Notes: generated by a model from the letters alone, not told the origin. 17,413 nt of DNA from an uncultured Altererythrobacter sp. (GCA_937950385.1 CALFEA010000003.1:1-17413); one strand, 5' to 3'. Shown: positions 1-8,210, counted from the first letter of the stretch. A program made the numbers and translations.

Positions 1-518
1 CCGATCGCAACGCTATCCTCGATCAGCACATTTTCAGTTTGAACAGGATAAAGCCCGTAAGCGCCGTTTTCGGTCTTATAGCCGCCAGTCCACTCTACCC
101 GAACACCGCGGATGATGATATTTTTGCTGCCGTTCACTTTCAGCCCGTCGCCGGTCGTGTCTTCAATAGCGAGATTTTCCAGCGTAAAGTCATTGGCCTT
201 GACCGAAAGACCCTCTGCACCCGCCTTTTGATTTTGCCAATTGAGGATGGTTTTATCCGCGCCCTCGCCGCGAATAGTAACCCCGTCGACATTCAATGTG
301 ATCATCCGGTCGAGTGCATAGACGCCGGCAGGAATAGTAATGACATCGCCTGGCTTGGCGTCGATCAATTGTTCCTGAAGCTTGGCTTGGTATTCCGTAT
401 CCGCATCGCTTAGATCGCGAAGCTCCCCTTGGGCGCGCTCCGGCGCGGCGCTACAGGCCGCCAAGGTTAGCGGGACAAGCACGGCCAATGCCGCGCGCTT
501 TAAGGAACCAAATGCCAT
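1..518 (-). CDS. Beta-helix lipoprotein (parallel beta-helix repeat family), 3' end outside window
   Basis: This minus-strand frame stays open from an ATG at 518 to the window edge (172 codons). The start has an AGGAGAG ribosome site about 9 bases upstream. Residues 1-22 form a lipoprotein signal (Lys7-Arg8, a hydrophobic stretch, then lipobox LAAC with Cys22), so the product should be anchored in an envelope membrane. From about residue 52 it reads PGDVITIPAGVYALDR and continues in short strand-turn repeats (VDGVTIRGEGADKTIL, NDFTLENLAIEDTTGDGLKV, SKNIIIRGVRVEW), the pattern of a right-handed parallel beta-helix. It resembles the TIGR03805-type repeat proteins, which usually pair with a second uncharacterised exported protein; their function is unknown. 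A polysaccharide lyase or epimerase fold is possible, but no catalytic residue is visible in this half. It lies on the same strand as, and downstream of, the receptor operon, separated from it by the IS element. Confidence 0.8.
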   Translation of the reverse strand, partial: MAFGSLKRAALAVLVPLTLAACSAAPERAQGELRDLSDADTEYQAKLQEQLIDAKPGDVITIPAGVYALDRMITLNVDGVTIRGEGADKTILNWQNQKAGAEGLSVKANDFTLENLAIEDTTGDGLKVNGSKNIIIRGVRVEWTGGYKTENGAYGLYPVQTENVLIEDSVAI

Positions 519-626
519 AGTGATGCTCTCTCCTGAGGGCAGCTTTTCGCTGCTCGTGATCCAAAGCTTGGCACAAGCTATAGGGAACCTCAACCTTGAA
601 CGTGAAGCCGTTTCAACTTTGTGGCG

Positions 627-1515
627 GGGGATGCTGTCAGTCTAATCGCAACTTGTCTCCGATTGGCGCAGCTGCCCCTTCCCCAACGAACCTTAGGCCA
701 TAAGGTTTTGCCACTCAGCCAATGCGGCTGAGCTGGCGATTTTGTAAGTCTTTCTGTCGATTAAGTGGCGTTGGGAGTTGAAGTGGTTGTGGATGTTGGC
801 GTGGAGCGCGGCGAACTTTTGTAGCGTTTTCATTCGCCGGAGCCGCTGCATGACACGCTCTCTTCGTCGGCACGGTAAGTGGGAATTCTCGACCTTGTTG
901 TTCTGCCACCGACCCATGTCGCGGCGCCTTTCACTGCCGAGCTCGCGCATCGCAGCCGGGTAAGATTTTAGCCCGTCGGTCACGATTTTCTCGGCCTGAC
1001 CATGACGCCGAAGCGCCTTCTTCAAGAATCGTAACGCCGCCTTCTTGTCGCGCTTTTTCGTGACGTAACTTTCGAGAATCTCGCCTTCTTGATCTACCGC
1101 CCGCCACAAATAATGCGTCTCGCCGTTGATTTTTACAAACACCTCATCGACATGCCAGCGCCAGTTTCGAAAGCTGCGCATCCGGCTTATCCGCTGCAGC
1201 CGGATATCCGCAGAGAACATAGGTCCAAAACGATTCCACCACAGCCGTACGGTCTCGTGACAAACATCAATCCCGCGCTCGAACAGAAGATCTTCCACGT
1301 TCCGCAAACTTAGCGGAAAGCGAACGTACATCATCACGACCAAACGGATGATCACTGGAGATGAGTTGAAATACCGAAACGGACTGGCTGGCTTTTTGGG
1401 TCTGGGCATCGCCCTGCCCTACCCAACTGGCGTCGGTTTTCAATCCGGTGCATTTGCTTTGACAGTACCGTTCCAAAGCAAGGGGCCACCTGACGCAATG
1501 CCAGACAGCCCCTCC
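627..1515 (-). mobile_element. IS6-family insertion sequence, apparently intact, about 0.88 kb
   Basis: The element has one transposase gene flanked by about 60 and 100 bases of non-coding DNA, as expected for IS6/IS26-like elements. Candidate imperfect terminal inverted repeats start with GCTGTC: left copy 633-660 reading inward, right copy 1482-1509 on the complement. They match at 16 of 28 positions without gaps, and both are preceded outward by a G-rich run, so the exact ends are uncertain by several bases. I see no 8-bp target duplication. That would fit insertion followed by recombination, or a cointegrate history, both common in this family. It separates the beta-helix lipoprotein gene from the receptor operon without breaking either. 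Confidence 0.7.
693..1409 (-). CDS. IS6-family DDE transposase
   Basis: The product is 238 residues, normal for IS6-family (IS26/IS6100-like) transposases. It starts with a short basic segment, then a helix-turn-helix-like region (SLRNVEDLLFERGIDVCHET). The catalytic core follows: first Asp in WHVDEVFVKI, second Asp in IVTDGLKSY, and Glu in NKVENSH, followed by the basic RRRERVMQRLRRM stretch. All three DDE residues are present and the frame is unbroken, so the enzyme should be active. The ATG at 1409 has purine-rich AGGG boxes just upstream. Such elements move by replicative cointegrate formation and often recruit neighbouring genes, so this one may have helped mobilise or rearrange the locus. 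Confidence 0.92.
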   Translation of the reverse strand: MPRPKKPASPFRYFNSSPVIIRLVVMMYVRFPLSLRNVEDLLFERGIDVCHETVRLWWNRFGPMFSADIRLQRISRMRSFRNWRWHVDEVFVKINGETHYLWRAVDQEGEILESYVTKKRDKKAALRFLKKALRRHGQAEKIVTDGLKSYPAAMRELGSERRRDMGRWQNNKVENSHLPCRRRERVMQRLRRMKTLQKFAALHANIHNHFNSQRHLIDRKTYKIASSAALAEWQNLMA

Positions 1516-1541
1516 TTTCATTCATATTTTCGGTAATCCGA

Positions 1542-4500
1542 TTAGAAGCTAAAGCGTGCTCCGATCCGGAAGATGCGGCCAGTGTTACGCAGCAAAAGTG
1601 TGCGCTCTGTTGGTTGGCTGCCGAGCGAAAGGTTTTCGCCTGGGATCGCATTCACCACGTCGGCATCGGCTTCCAGTACCGCATAGTCGCGGCGCACCGT
1701 ATCAAGCAGGTTCACAGCTTGGAAGTTAATCCGCCAGTAGTCGGTAATATCGAAACCACCTGAGAAGTCCAAAGATTCGCCGCCTTCGCTATAGCGACGT
1801 GTGCCGCCAATCTCAGGTGCGGACGAACGCAGGAAGTCCGAACGCTTATTGTATGCCAAACGAAGCTGAACACCATCCCTCTCATAGAAGCCGGTTATGT
1901 TGAATGTGTGCTTCGATGTGTTGGGAAGCGGCGCTGCGCGGAAAGTTTGCGCATTGCCCAGAGCATCATTGATAGTTTGTTCTTCTACTTCAGAATCGGC
2001 GTAAGTGTAGTTCGCTTGGAAGCCAAAGCCGCTCAAAAGCCCTGGCAGATAGGTGAAGTTGTGCTGCAAAGAAATTTCAGCACCGCGTACATATGCATTG
2101 GCGGCGTTGATTGGGCGGTTGAACTGCACAATCTCACACTCGCGAAGTGGCGGCGTTTCAAGTGCCAAATCTAGCACCCGGCTTGGCAAACACTCACCGA
2201 GCGGTTGATTGTTTGGATCAAACGGCAGCAACAAAGACGACGCTGATGGACTAAAGCCCGGGTCTTGCAATGCAACGCCATTACCGTCGAACAATGTCTG
2301 ACGGAAATCACGGATATAAAAGGTTTCAGACACCACGCGTTCTGAATCTTTCAAATCCTTATTGAACAGCGCAACCGAGAAGAGCGAGTTCTTGTCGAAA
2401 TACCACTCCACCGAAAGGTCCAGATTGTTCGACGTGAACGGTTGCAACTGCGGGTTGCCGCCACTGGCGAACGATGTGGTGAATGTGTTTTCATTGAACA
2501 AGAAGTTCGGACGCAAACGGTCAATATTTGGCCGTGCCATTGTGCGTGATGCCGCAAAACGAACCACCACATCATCCATCGCCAGCCAGTTGATGTTTAC
2601 CGATGGCAAGAAGTTATTGTAGCTATTCGTATCGGCCGCATCGACAGCAACTTGTTGCAGGAACCCTGGGTCGTTGCGATCGAGCAAGTCAGGGCCAAAG
2701 ATCGCCGTAATTTGAGCCTGCGCTTCTGCTTGGGTCGCGGTATTGGCTGGATCGCCAGCGCCAAAGAAGCCGAAGAACTCAAGGTTTTCAGGACGGTTTG
2801 CGAATTGCAAGAAGCTTGGCTGCGCGAGTGAACCACCGCTAACGTCTACGTCAGTGCGGACCCAGCGACCGCCAATATCACCAAAGATGCTGCCATCCGC
2901 AGTCTCAAAGTTTGCGAGTAGGTAGCCACCATAAACGGTGAGTTCCAGATCGCGGAAATCCCGGCCATTGGCAGTAGTAATCCCGGCATCGCCGCGCTCC
3001 TGTTGCAATGCAGTCCGCAATGCAATTGGGTCGAAGCCGATAATACCATCCGTGATGGAATCACGCTCAAGCCCAATGCCTTCGCCAAAGCCGTCGATCA
3101 AACCTTCGCCATCGACAAATGGCTCAATGCTGGCGCGTACATTGGAGAAGTCAAAGCGGCTGAGGAACGTGTTGGTTTGGCGCTGAACGCGGTTACGTTT
3201 GTCCCACTTAAAGCCAGCTTCAATCGAAGTGATTGGGCCAAATGATGTTTCCCAATCGACATCGAAGTAAAGGCTGGTTGCTTCATCGTCGATTGCCCGG
3301 TCGCGCGATGAGACACTGCCGATGTCAAATTCAAAACCGTCATCGATAATGGCAACATCGGGATTGGCTGCATTAGTTCCACCCAAGGTTCGATTAGGAA
3401 CTGTGTCGCTCAAGAAGATTGAGCAACCGCCCCCAGGGACGCAATCAAAGCCCTTAGTTAGACCTGGGCGGTCACGGAAACCGTTGAATGAATTGTTACC
3501 AGCTTGCTGAGGGCGGGGGCCGCCAGCTTGGTTTTCGATTTGAGCGGTTGCGTCAATAAAGTCGTTGTCGCGCCCTTTACTGCTCGAATGGCCGCCCGAT
3601 AGCGAGAATGTGAATGGGCCTGCACGATGTTCTGCATCGAAGCCGATAACCCATGTGTCCTCGTCGATATCCTCACGAGTTTGTTGCGGACGGATGTAAC
3701 CAGGGTTGCGCGCGCTACCTGGGCCAAAGCCATTGGCCGTGCTGCGATAGTTATACAGCGTTGAGTTGTCCGGATCGTAGAAATTCTCTGTGCCCTGCCA
3801 CAGCGGGAAGAATTGCGGTGCTGCACGGATGGCTAGCTGTGACGCTTCGCGGTTCCGGTTCACATGTGTGTATGTACCATCAATTTGAATGTCCGTGTTT
3901 TCACTCGGACGCCACTGGATTGTACCGGTGATATTGTCCCGCTTAGTTGAGAAAAAGGTTTGGTTGTAGGCCACTTGGAATGGCAGCAAAACGCGCAATT
4001 CTTGTTCTGGAATGATCGCTCCACCAGCATCACGTGGATCGAACACCAATTGTCCTGTGTTGATATCGGTAATACCACCTGGCAGCAATTGGACACCGGC
4101 ACCATTTACGAAGGGGTCGCGAATATTATTCGTCGCTTCGTAGCGGTTGATTTCCATTGAATCCGCGCGACCTGAATTGCGCTCGGTTGTTGCCACAATA
4201 GAGATGCCGACCGTGTCGTTGAATAGCTTTTGCGACAGGGCAACATTGGCGCGGTAATCGCCGCCAAAGAAATCGTCACCAATGATGAAGTCTTGGTCTG
4301 CGAACGGCGAATAGCGCGCCTGCAGCTCAAACACCCGGCGGTTCTTTTTCACATCTAGCGGCTTGAAGCTCTCTAGCCGAATAGTGGCGCCTAGGCTCCC
4401 TTCATTGTCGTCAGCACTTGCAGTTTTTGCGACTTCAATGCGCGAGAGAATATCGGAAGAAAATGCACTGAAATCGACTGCTTGGCCGCCAGCGCCGTTG

Positions 4501-4934
4501 CGCACATCGCCAGCGGCGTTGGTAACTGTAACACCGTTAAGCGTAACATTGTTGAGGTTGGCATCGACACCGCGAACGGTAACTGTGCTGCCCTCCCCAT
4601 CGGTACGGTCAATGGCGACACCCGTTACACGTTGCAGGGCTTCAGCAACGTTTTGATCCGCTGACTTACCAATATCCTCGGCGTTGATGCCGTCGACGAT
4701 ATTTCCCGAATTGCGTTTGTCAGCAAGAGCATCGGCAAGCGATTTGCGGAAGCCGGTGACGAAAATGGTGTTTTCTTCTGCCGTGTCGTTAGCAGCTTCT
4801 TCGCCTGCGTCATTCCCAGCGTCTTGCGCCGCCGCCGGTGCAGCGGCGCAGATGAATGCTAGCGCTGAGGCGCTGGCGAACAGTTTAACCGCCGATCGCG
4901 GATCAAACTCTGAAATTTGTTTGTCGTTAGCCAT
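1542..4934 (-). CDS. TonB-dependent outer-membrane receptor (galactan oligosaccharide uptake)
   Basis: The product is 1130 residues from an ATG at 4934, chosen because GGGAG sits 8 bases upstream; an in-frame TTG at 4949 would begin within that ribosome site. Residues 1-37 are a signal peptide ending in APAAAQ. A TonB-box-like TIFVTG (about 56-61) precedes a plug domain with the usual VAEALQRVTGVAIDR and VTVRGVDANLNNVTLNG motifs. The rest is a beta-barrel ending in ARFSF, the terminal aromatic typical of outer-membrane barrels. The style is that of the Xanthomonas/Caulobacter receptor group (TIGR01782-like), which imports plant and algal sugars without a SusD partner. It is the last gene of the cycloisomerase-GH16-receptor operon, 42 bases after the GH16 stop. 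The substrate is inferred from its neighbours: large anionic galactan oligosaccharides. Confidence 0.93.
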   Translation of the reverse strand: MANDKQISEFDPRSAVKLFASASALAFICAAAPAAAQDAGNDAGEEAANDTAEENTIFVTGFRKSLADALADKRNSGNIVDGINAEDIGKSADQNVAEALQRVTGVAIDRTDGEGSTVTVRGVDANLNNVTLNGVTVTNAAGDVRNGAGGQAVDFSAFSSDILSRIEVAKTASADDNEGSLGATIRLESFKPLDVKKNRRVFELQARYSPFADQDFIIGDDFFGGDYRANVALSQKLFNDTVGISIVATTERNSGRADSMEINRYEATNNIRDPFVNGAGVQLLPGGITDINTGQLVFDPRDAGGAIIPEQELRVLLPFQVAYNQTFFSTKRDNITGTIQWRPSENTDIQIDGTYTHVNRNREASQLAIRAAPQFFPLWQGTENFYDPDNSTLYNYRSTANGFGPGSARNPGYIRPQQTREDIDEDTWVIGFDAEHRAGPFTFSLSGGHSSSKGRDNDFIDATAQIENQAGGPRPQQAGNNSFNGFRDRPGLTKGFDCVPGGGCSIFLSDTVPNRTLGGTNAANPDVAIIDDGFEFDIGSVSSRDRAIDDEATSLYFDVDWETSFGPITSIEAGFKWDKRNRVQRQTNTFLSRFDFSNVRASIEPFVDGEGLIDGFGEGIGLERDSITDGIIGFDPIALRTALQQERGDAGITTANGRDFRDLELTVYGGYLLANFETADGSIFGDIGGRWVRTDVDVSGGSLAQPSFLQFANRPENLEFFGFFGAGDPANTATQAEAQAQITAIFGPDLLDRNDPGFLQQVAVDAADTNSYNNFLPSVNINWLAMDDVVVRFAASRTMARPNIDRLRPNFLFNENTFTTSFASGGNPQLQPFTSNNLDLSVEWYFDKNSLFSVALFNKDLKDSERVVSETFYIRDFRQTLFDGNGVALQDPGFSPSASSLLLPFDPNNQPLGECLPSRVLDLALETPPLRECEIVQFNRPINAANAYVRGAEISLQHNFTYLPGLLSGFGFQANYTYADSEVEEQTINDALGNAQTFRAAPLPNTSKHTFNITGFYERDGVQLRLAYNKRSDFLRSSAPEIGGTRRYSEGGESLDFSGGFDITDYWRINFQAVNLLDTVRRDYAVLEADADVVNAIPGENLSLGSQPTERTLLLRNTGRIFRIGARFSF

Positions 4935-4976
4935 GGTATTTTCTCCCAAAAAATCCTGTATTTTTAAGCGTGTGAG

Positions 4977-6419
4977 TTAATTTCTATGCTTGATCGCGAT
5001 GTCGTCGATAAAGATTGAACCGCTGCCATCCTTGCCGACATTGTCGCGGTGAACCGAAAGCTTCATGAGGTCATTATCCCCCGATGCAGTGGGCAAATCG
5101 AAGCCGATTGACACAATGTTCCATTGCCCGGCGGTAAGCGCCGAAAGGTCGATGGCGGGCAGTTCATAATGCGGGTCATCCAGCCAAACGTTGAGCTCTT
5201 TCACGTCCACGCCCTCTTCTGGCTTGACCATCATCGTCAGCGTGTATGCGCCAGCTTTGAGATCAACCGAGCCTTCTGGGCCGGAAATGAACGAACGCGC
5301 GGTTGGCAATTGCCCGTCATGTCTAAACGCGAGGGCTTTGATGCCGCTGTGATATTCGCTGTCTTCGACAACAGACCAATGTTCCTGCGCGCGGAAATTA
5401 GTGCGCCAGAATTTCTGGTAGTCATTTTCCTCAGAACTTTCTGGAACTAGATCAAGCGGCCGCGGCTTGTCTTCATACAGCATTGGCCCCTCAAACCCGA
5501 AGAACGCGGGCGCCAATAAATTGTCCGTCGGCTTTTGCCAGATGCGGACATAATCAATTTCATAATCGGCTGGCAGCTCACCCTTATCGGGATAGCCGAG
5601 CCACCGGAAAATCTCTGAATCAAACCAAATTTCAAGCGGATTGTTCAGTACCCAGCCTTTGGCATCCTCGCGTTTGATCTCGCTTGTTTGAACGCCGTCG
5701 ACGTAGAACTTGACTGAATTGGGCGACCATTCTGCGGCATAAACATGAAATCCGCTGGAGACATTGTAGCCAAGCGGCGTGTTGCGCTGGAAGGATTTGT
5801 TGCGTCCAAATTCGGGTTCAAAATGGCCGGGTCGCCAGTCATGTCCGGCAGAATTGAACTTCTCTGGGTGAACGCGTTTGGTGGGCAGTTTTATGTTGCC
5901 CATTTGCTCGTAAACATCGAGCTCAGATTCGTAACCAATCGCCCAAAAGGCACTAGTCATGGTCGCTGGATTGGCTTTGGTGCGGGCCTCCATATAACCA
6001 TTGAGGAAGCGCTTTTTGCTAATGATCGCCGCTGTTGTAACAGGCGCGATTTCCTCGCCATATTGCGCGCCCGCATAGCCGTGGTCGGCAAAGTCGAAAT
6101 CCGGCTCCCACTGCGTGCGCAGTTTCAGGTGACCGCCTTCAACGATCACATTATGCGGCGCATATTGAGAGGGCGCGCGGCCTTTCCAGATGTAATAATT
6201 GCCGCCCTTGCCTTGGACAAACCACTTATCGTGATCAATCTCATCGCCATCAAATTCATCGCTGATATCGGTGTTGAGCACCCAACCGCCTTTGTTGCCT
6301 TGATCAGACAGCGGGAGGGGGCCGGCTTTACCTGCATCATCATTGGCAGCGGCAAGTGATGCAAATCCAAGATTTGCACCAGCGGCGATGAGGACACAGA
6401 GCTGATACGTCTTATGCAT
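4977..6419 (-). CDS. Secreted GH16-family galactanase (carrageenase/furcellaranase/porphyranase-like)
   Basis: The product is 480 residues with a signal peptide over about 1-25. The GH16 domain spans about 45-297, from an SDEFDG segment to the characteristic DYEIDYVRIWQK end. The active-site strand reads ELDVYE: Glu166 is the expected nucleophile, Asp168 the helper and Glu171 the acid/base, giving the ExDxxE form with a beta-bulge that is found in carrageenases, agarases, porphyranases and laminarinases. A WKGRAPSQ stretch (78-85) recalls the porphyranase/furcellaranase side of the family. Residues about 305-480 form a second beta-rich module that looks like a carbohydrate-binding jelly roll. 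The ATG overlaps the upstream cycloisomerase stop by one base (TGATG), with GAGG 7 bases ahead, so translation is probably coupled. The precise galactan cannot be read from sequence; sulfatases and a KDGal pathway nearby favour a carrageenan-type substrate. Confidence 0.88.
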   Translation of the reverse strand: MHKTYQLCVLIAAGANLGFASLAAANDDAGKAGPLPLSDQGNKGGWVLNTDISDEFDGDEIDHDKWFVQGKGGNYYIWKGRAPSQYAPHNVIVEGGHLKLRTQWEPDFDFADHGYAGAQYGEEIAPVTTAAIISKKRFLNGYMEARTKANPATMTSAFWAIGYESELDVYEQMGNIKLPTKRVHPEKFNSAGHDWRPGHFEPEFGRNKSFQRNTPLGYNVSSGFHVYAAEWSPNSVKFYVDGVQTSEIKREDAKGWVLNNPLEIWFDSEIFRWLGYPDKGELPADYEIDYVRIWQKPTDNLLAPAFFGFEGPMLYEDKPRPLDLVPESSEENDYQKFWRTNFRAQEHWSVVEDSEYHSGIKALAFRHDGQLPTARSFISGPEGSVDLKAGAYTLTMMVKPEEGVDVKELNVWLDDPHYELPAIDLSALTAGQWNIVSIGFDLPTASGDNDLMKLSVHRDNVGKDGSGSIFIDDIAIKHRN

Positions 6420-7708
6420 CAGTCGACCTCAAAATGTTTGATGAAATCAGGGTCCGGATCAATACCGAGACCAGGTGCAGTGGGCAGTGCAACATGTCCG
6501 CCGTTGGCTTTAACCTGTTCACTGATACGAAGAGGCTCCTGCAAGAGCTCCTCGCGAAAGCGGTTCGGCGTGGTGTCATATTCCAGCATGGGCTGAACCG
6601 GATGGGCGGCACCCGGAAAATCAGGCAGTGCGGCCAATAGGTGAAGATTGGTTCCCACCGCCACTGCAGAGCCCCAGACATGGTTCACCACAGGCACAAA
6701 ATGCGTTTGAGCCAGCGTTAGGACTTTTTGATATTCTGAAATCCCGCCAAGCGCGCACACTTCTGGTTGAAGAATATCAACGCATCTGCCTTCGATCAGG
6801 TCGCGGAAGCCCCAGCGGGTAAATTCCGCTTCGCCGCCGGCAATATTTATATCGAGTGCCGTGCACAGCTCGCGGTAACCTTGCTTATCTTCAGGCGCCA
6901 CAGGCTCTTCGAACCAATGCACGTTTTGGCTTTCCAACGCTCGGCCAAGGCCAATCGCTTCGCGCGTTGTATACGCATGGTTGGCGTCCACCATCAGATC
7001 TGTCTCATCGCCAATGGCAGTGCGCACCGCTTCGACCAGCTTCATGTCCTCTTTCGGACCAAGGCCAATCTTCATTTTCATTGCGTTAAATCCGGCATCC
7101 CGGATTTTGGCGCTTTCAGCGGCAAAAAGTCCCGCAAGGTCATCCTTGCGTTGGAGCATCATGCCGTAGCCATAAACATCAATCTTGTCGCGGAATGCGC
7201 CGCCGAGCAATTTGTAGACGGGCTTTTGAGCAAGCTTGCCAGCAATGTCCCAAAGCGCAATATCCACGCCCGACAAGGCTTGAATTGGCATGCCCTTCTG
7301 ACCGTGATCCCGCATGAGGTTATAGGCCTTGTGCCAAATAACTTCGCGGTCTTGCGGATCCATACCAATGATCATCGGCGCGATGACCCGTTCAACAATG
7401 GTTTTGTTTGCAAAGGCAATATTTCCGCCGCCAAAGCATTCACCCCAGCCCGTTACACCAGCATCGGTTTGCACCTCCACGAGGTGCGCGGTGCGCTGCG
7501 CGTAATATTGCTGGGAATAACCAAGCTCTTCATCGAGGTCATATTGTAGGACATGACTTTTGACAGCAGTGATCTTGACCGGAGCAGTGCGGCCGATGAT
7601 CTCTCCGGTAAGCTCTGACGGCCATTCCTCATTTGCAGAATGGCTGTGCCCATGAGGCGCGACTGACCCAGCGTTGCTGCGCATGTCGATATTATCGATC
7701 GTCGGCAT
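6419..7708 (-). CDS. Enolase-superfamily cycloisomerase, probably 3,6-anhydrogalactonate cycloisomerase
   Basis: The product is 429 residues from the ATG at 7708, preceded by GGGAGGGA 7 bases upstream. An ATG at 7753 would start inside the operator and promoter, so it is rejected. It belongs to the mandelate racemase group: the K-x-K base is Lys211-Met-Lys213; metal ligands are Asp241 (VDANHAY), Glu267 (FEEPV) and Glu293 (GGE); the opposite base is His343 (NHVWG). From memory it resembles galactarolactone cycloisomerase of Agrobacterium, with shared WGEC, LSGxDIALWDI and a C-terminal PMLEYDTTPNRFR segment. In algal-galactan degraders, relatives open 3,6-anhydrogalactonate to 2-keto-3-deoxygalactonate. 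Next to GH16 and dgoKA, that is the likely reaction. Odd points: a 43-residue N-terminal extension with HGHSHS, and Glu316 where the family usually has the Asp that pairs with the catalytic His. It is first in its operon. Confidence 0.83.
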   Translation of the reverse strand: MPTIDNIDMRSNAGSVAPHGHSHSANEEWPSELTGEIIGRTAPVKITAVKSHVLQYDLDEELGYSQQYYAQRTAHLVEVQTDAGVTGWGECFGGGNIAFANKTIVERVIAPMIIGMDPQDREVIWHKAYNLMRDHGQKGMPIQALSGVDIALWDIAGKLAQKPVYKLLGGAFRDKIDVYGYGMMLQRKDDLAGLFAAESAKIRDAGFNAMKMKIGLGPKEDMKLVEAVRTAIGDETDLMVDANHAYTTREAIGLGRALESQNVHWFEEPVAPEDKQGYRELCTALDINIAGGEAEFTRWGFRDLIEGRCVDILQPEVCALGGISEYQKVLTLAQTHFVPVVNHVWGSAVAVGTNLHLLAALPDFPGAAHPVQPMLEYDTTPNRFREELLQEPLRISEQVKANGGHVALPTAPGLGIDPDPDFIKHFEVD

Positions 7709-7753
7709 TGCCTTGTCCCTCCCCCGTCGACGCTTTTTGCGATTCGACTGCAT

Positions 7754-7783
7754 TTAATAAACATCATATGTTTATATTTGCAA
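7754..7783 (-). promoter_or_regulatory. Candidate sigma-70 promoter of the cycloisomerase operon
   Basis: On the minus strand, TTGCAA (7783-7778) and TATTAA (7759-7754) are spaced by 18 bases, with the operator filling the spacer. The -10 box is about 45 bases upstream of the ATG. The match to consensus is moderate. Confidence 0.5.
7757..7775. promoter_or_regulatory. Operator palindrome, site 1 (cycloisomerase-GH16-receptor operon)
   Basis: ATAAACAT-CAT-ATGTTTAT is a perfect 8-3-8 inverted repeat. It lies between the candidate -35 and -10 boxes of the operon that starts at 7708, so a bound protein would block RNA polymerase. The inner 15 bases are identical to site 2. Confidence 0.8.
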
Positions 7784-7835
7784 GACCCTTGTGAGTGTTC
7801 TTGCGGGAAAGGTCGCTCTAATAAGCGCTGAGCGG

Positions 7836-8210
7836 TTATTTGTTGAGCAGAGCTGGCGGCGTTTCATCAGCTGAAAGCATGCCATCGCCATTCTTGTCGC
7901 GCTTGCTAAACACCCACAGAAACACCTCAACAATTTCATCAGCGGCCATTATATTGTCACCGTTGGTGTTAAACCGCTCAAGCGTAAGGGCTTGAAACTC
8001 GCCCTTATTCTTGCCCAGCCATTCGGCTGATGACAATTGGCCATCCTTATTGGTGTCGCGCTGCCTCATCGCGCGTTCGCCCATGGCCATAACAAATTCT
8101 GTTTGATCGAGCCGGCCATTACCATCGGGATCGACGCCCGCTTTATACGAAGGTGTCGCGGCAGAGGCGCTAGCTGAAACCATCAGTCCTGATGTCAGTA
8201 GCGCCAGCAT
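7836..8210 (-). CDS. Small secreted EF-hand calcium-binding protein
   Basis: From the ATG at 8210 the product has 124 residues: a signal-like N-terminus ending in ASASA (about 1-18), then four EF-hand-like loops at about 27-38 (DPDGNGRLDQTE), 52-63 (DTNKDGQLSSAE), 81-92 (NTNGDNIMAADE) and 105-116 (DKNGDGMLSADE). Loop 3 starts with Asn and is the weakest. The frame continues upstream without a stop to a CTG at 8240. That CTG has GGGAG exactly 7 bases ahead and would add ten residues (LKIAGARITS), giving a more normal signal peptide with Lys and Arg before the hydrophobic core; the ATG has no good ribosome site. The true start may therefore be CTG at 8240. Its promoter carries the cluster operator, so it is likely co-induced. 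The role is unknown: calcium handling around sulfatases or galactan binding is only a guess. Confidence 0.8.
   Translation of the reverse strand: MLALLTSGLMVSASASAATPSYKAGVDPDGNGRLDQTEFVMAMGERAMRQRDTNKDGQLSSAEWLGKNKGEFQALTLERFNTNGDNIMAADEIVEVFLWVFSKRDKNGDGMLSADETPPALLNK

Noticed and set aside
39..645. Plus-strand open frames at the left edge
   Set aside because: They are antisense to the beta-helix lipoprotein and its upstream region. The minus-strand frame has a ribosome site, lipobox and repeat pattern; the plus-strand frames have nothing recognisable.
4935..4949. TTG at 4949 as the receptor start
   Set aside because: Its second and third codons are the GGGAGAA ribosome site that serves the ATG at 4934.
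6767..7549. Long open frame (260 codons) on the plus strand inside the cycloisomerase gene
   Set aside because: It lies wholly antisense to a gene with intact catalytic motifs, shows no recognisable domain, and is explained by codon bias of the opposite strand. The same applies to the antisense frames at 5745-6359, 13828-14454 and 14520-15083.
6419..7708. Annotation as plain mandelate racemase or muconate cycloisomerase
   Set aside because: The galactarolactone-cycloisomerase-like sequence pattern and the neighbouring GH16, dgoK and dgoA genes make an anhydro-sugar acid or lactone more likely than an aromatic substrate.
7709..7753. Earlier ATG for the cycloisomerase at 7753, adding a basic Arg/Lys-rich N-terminus
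   Set aside because: The ribosome site for the 7708 start lies within this stretch, and the 7753 ATG is almost on top of the -10 box and operator.
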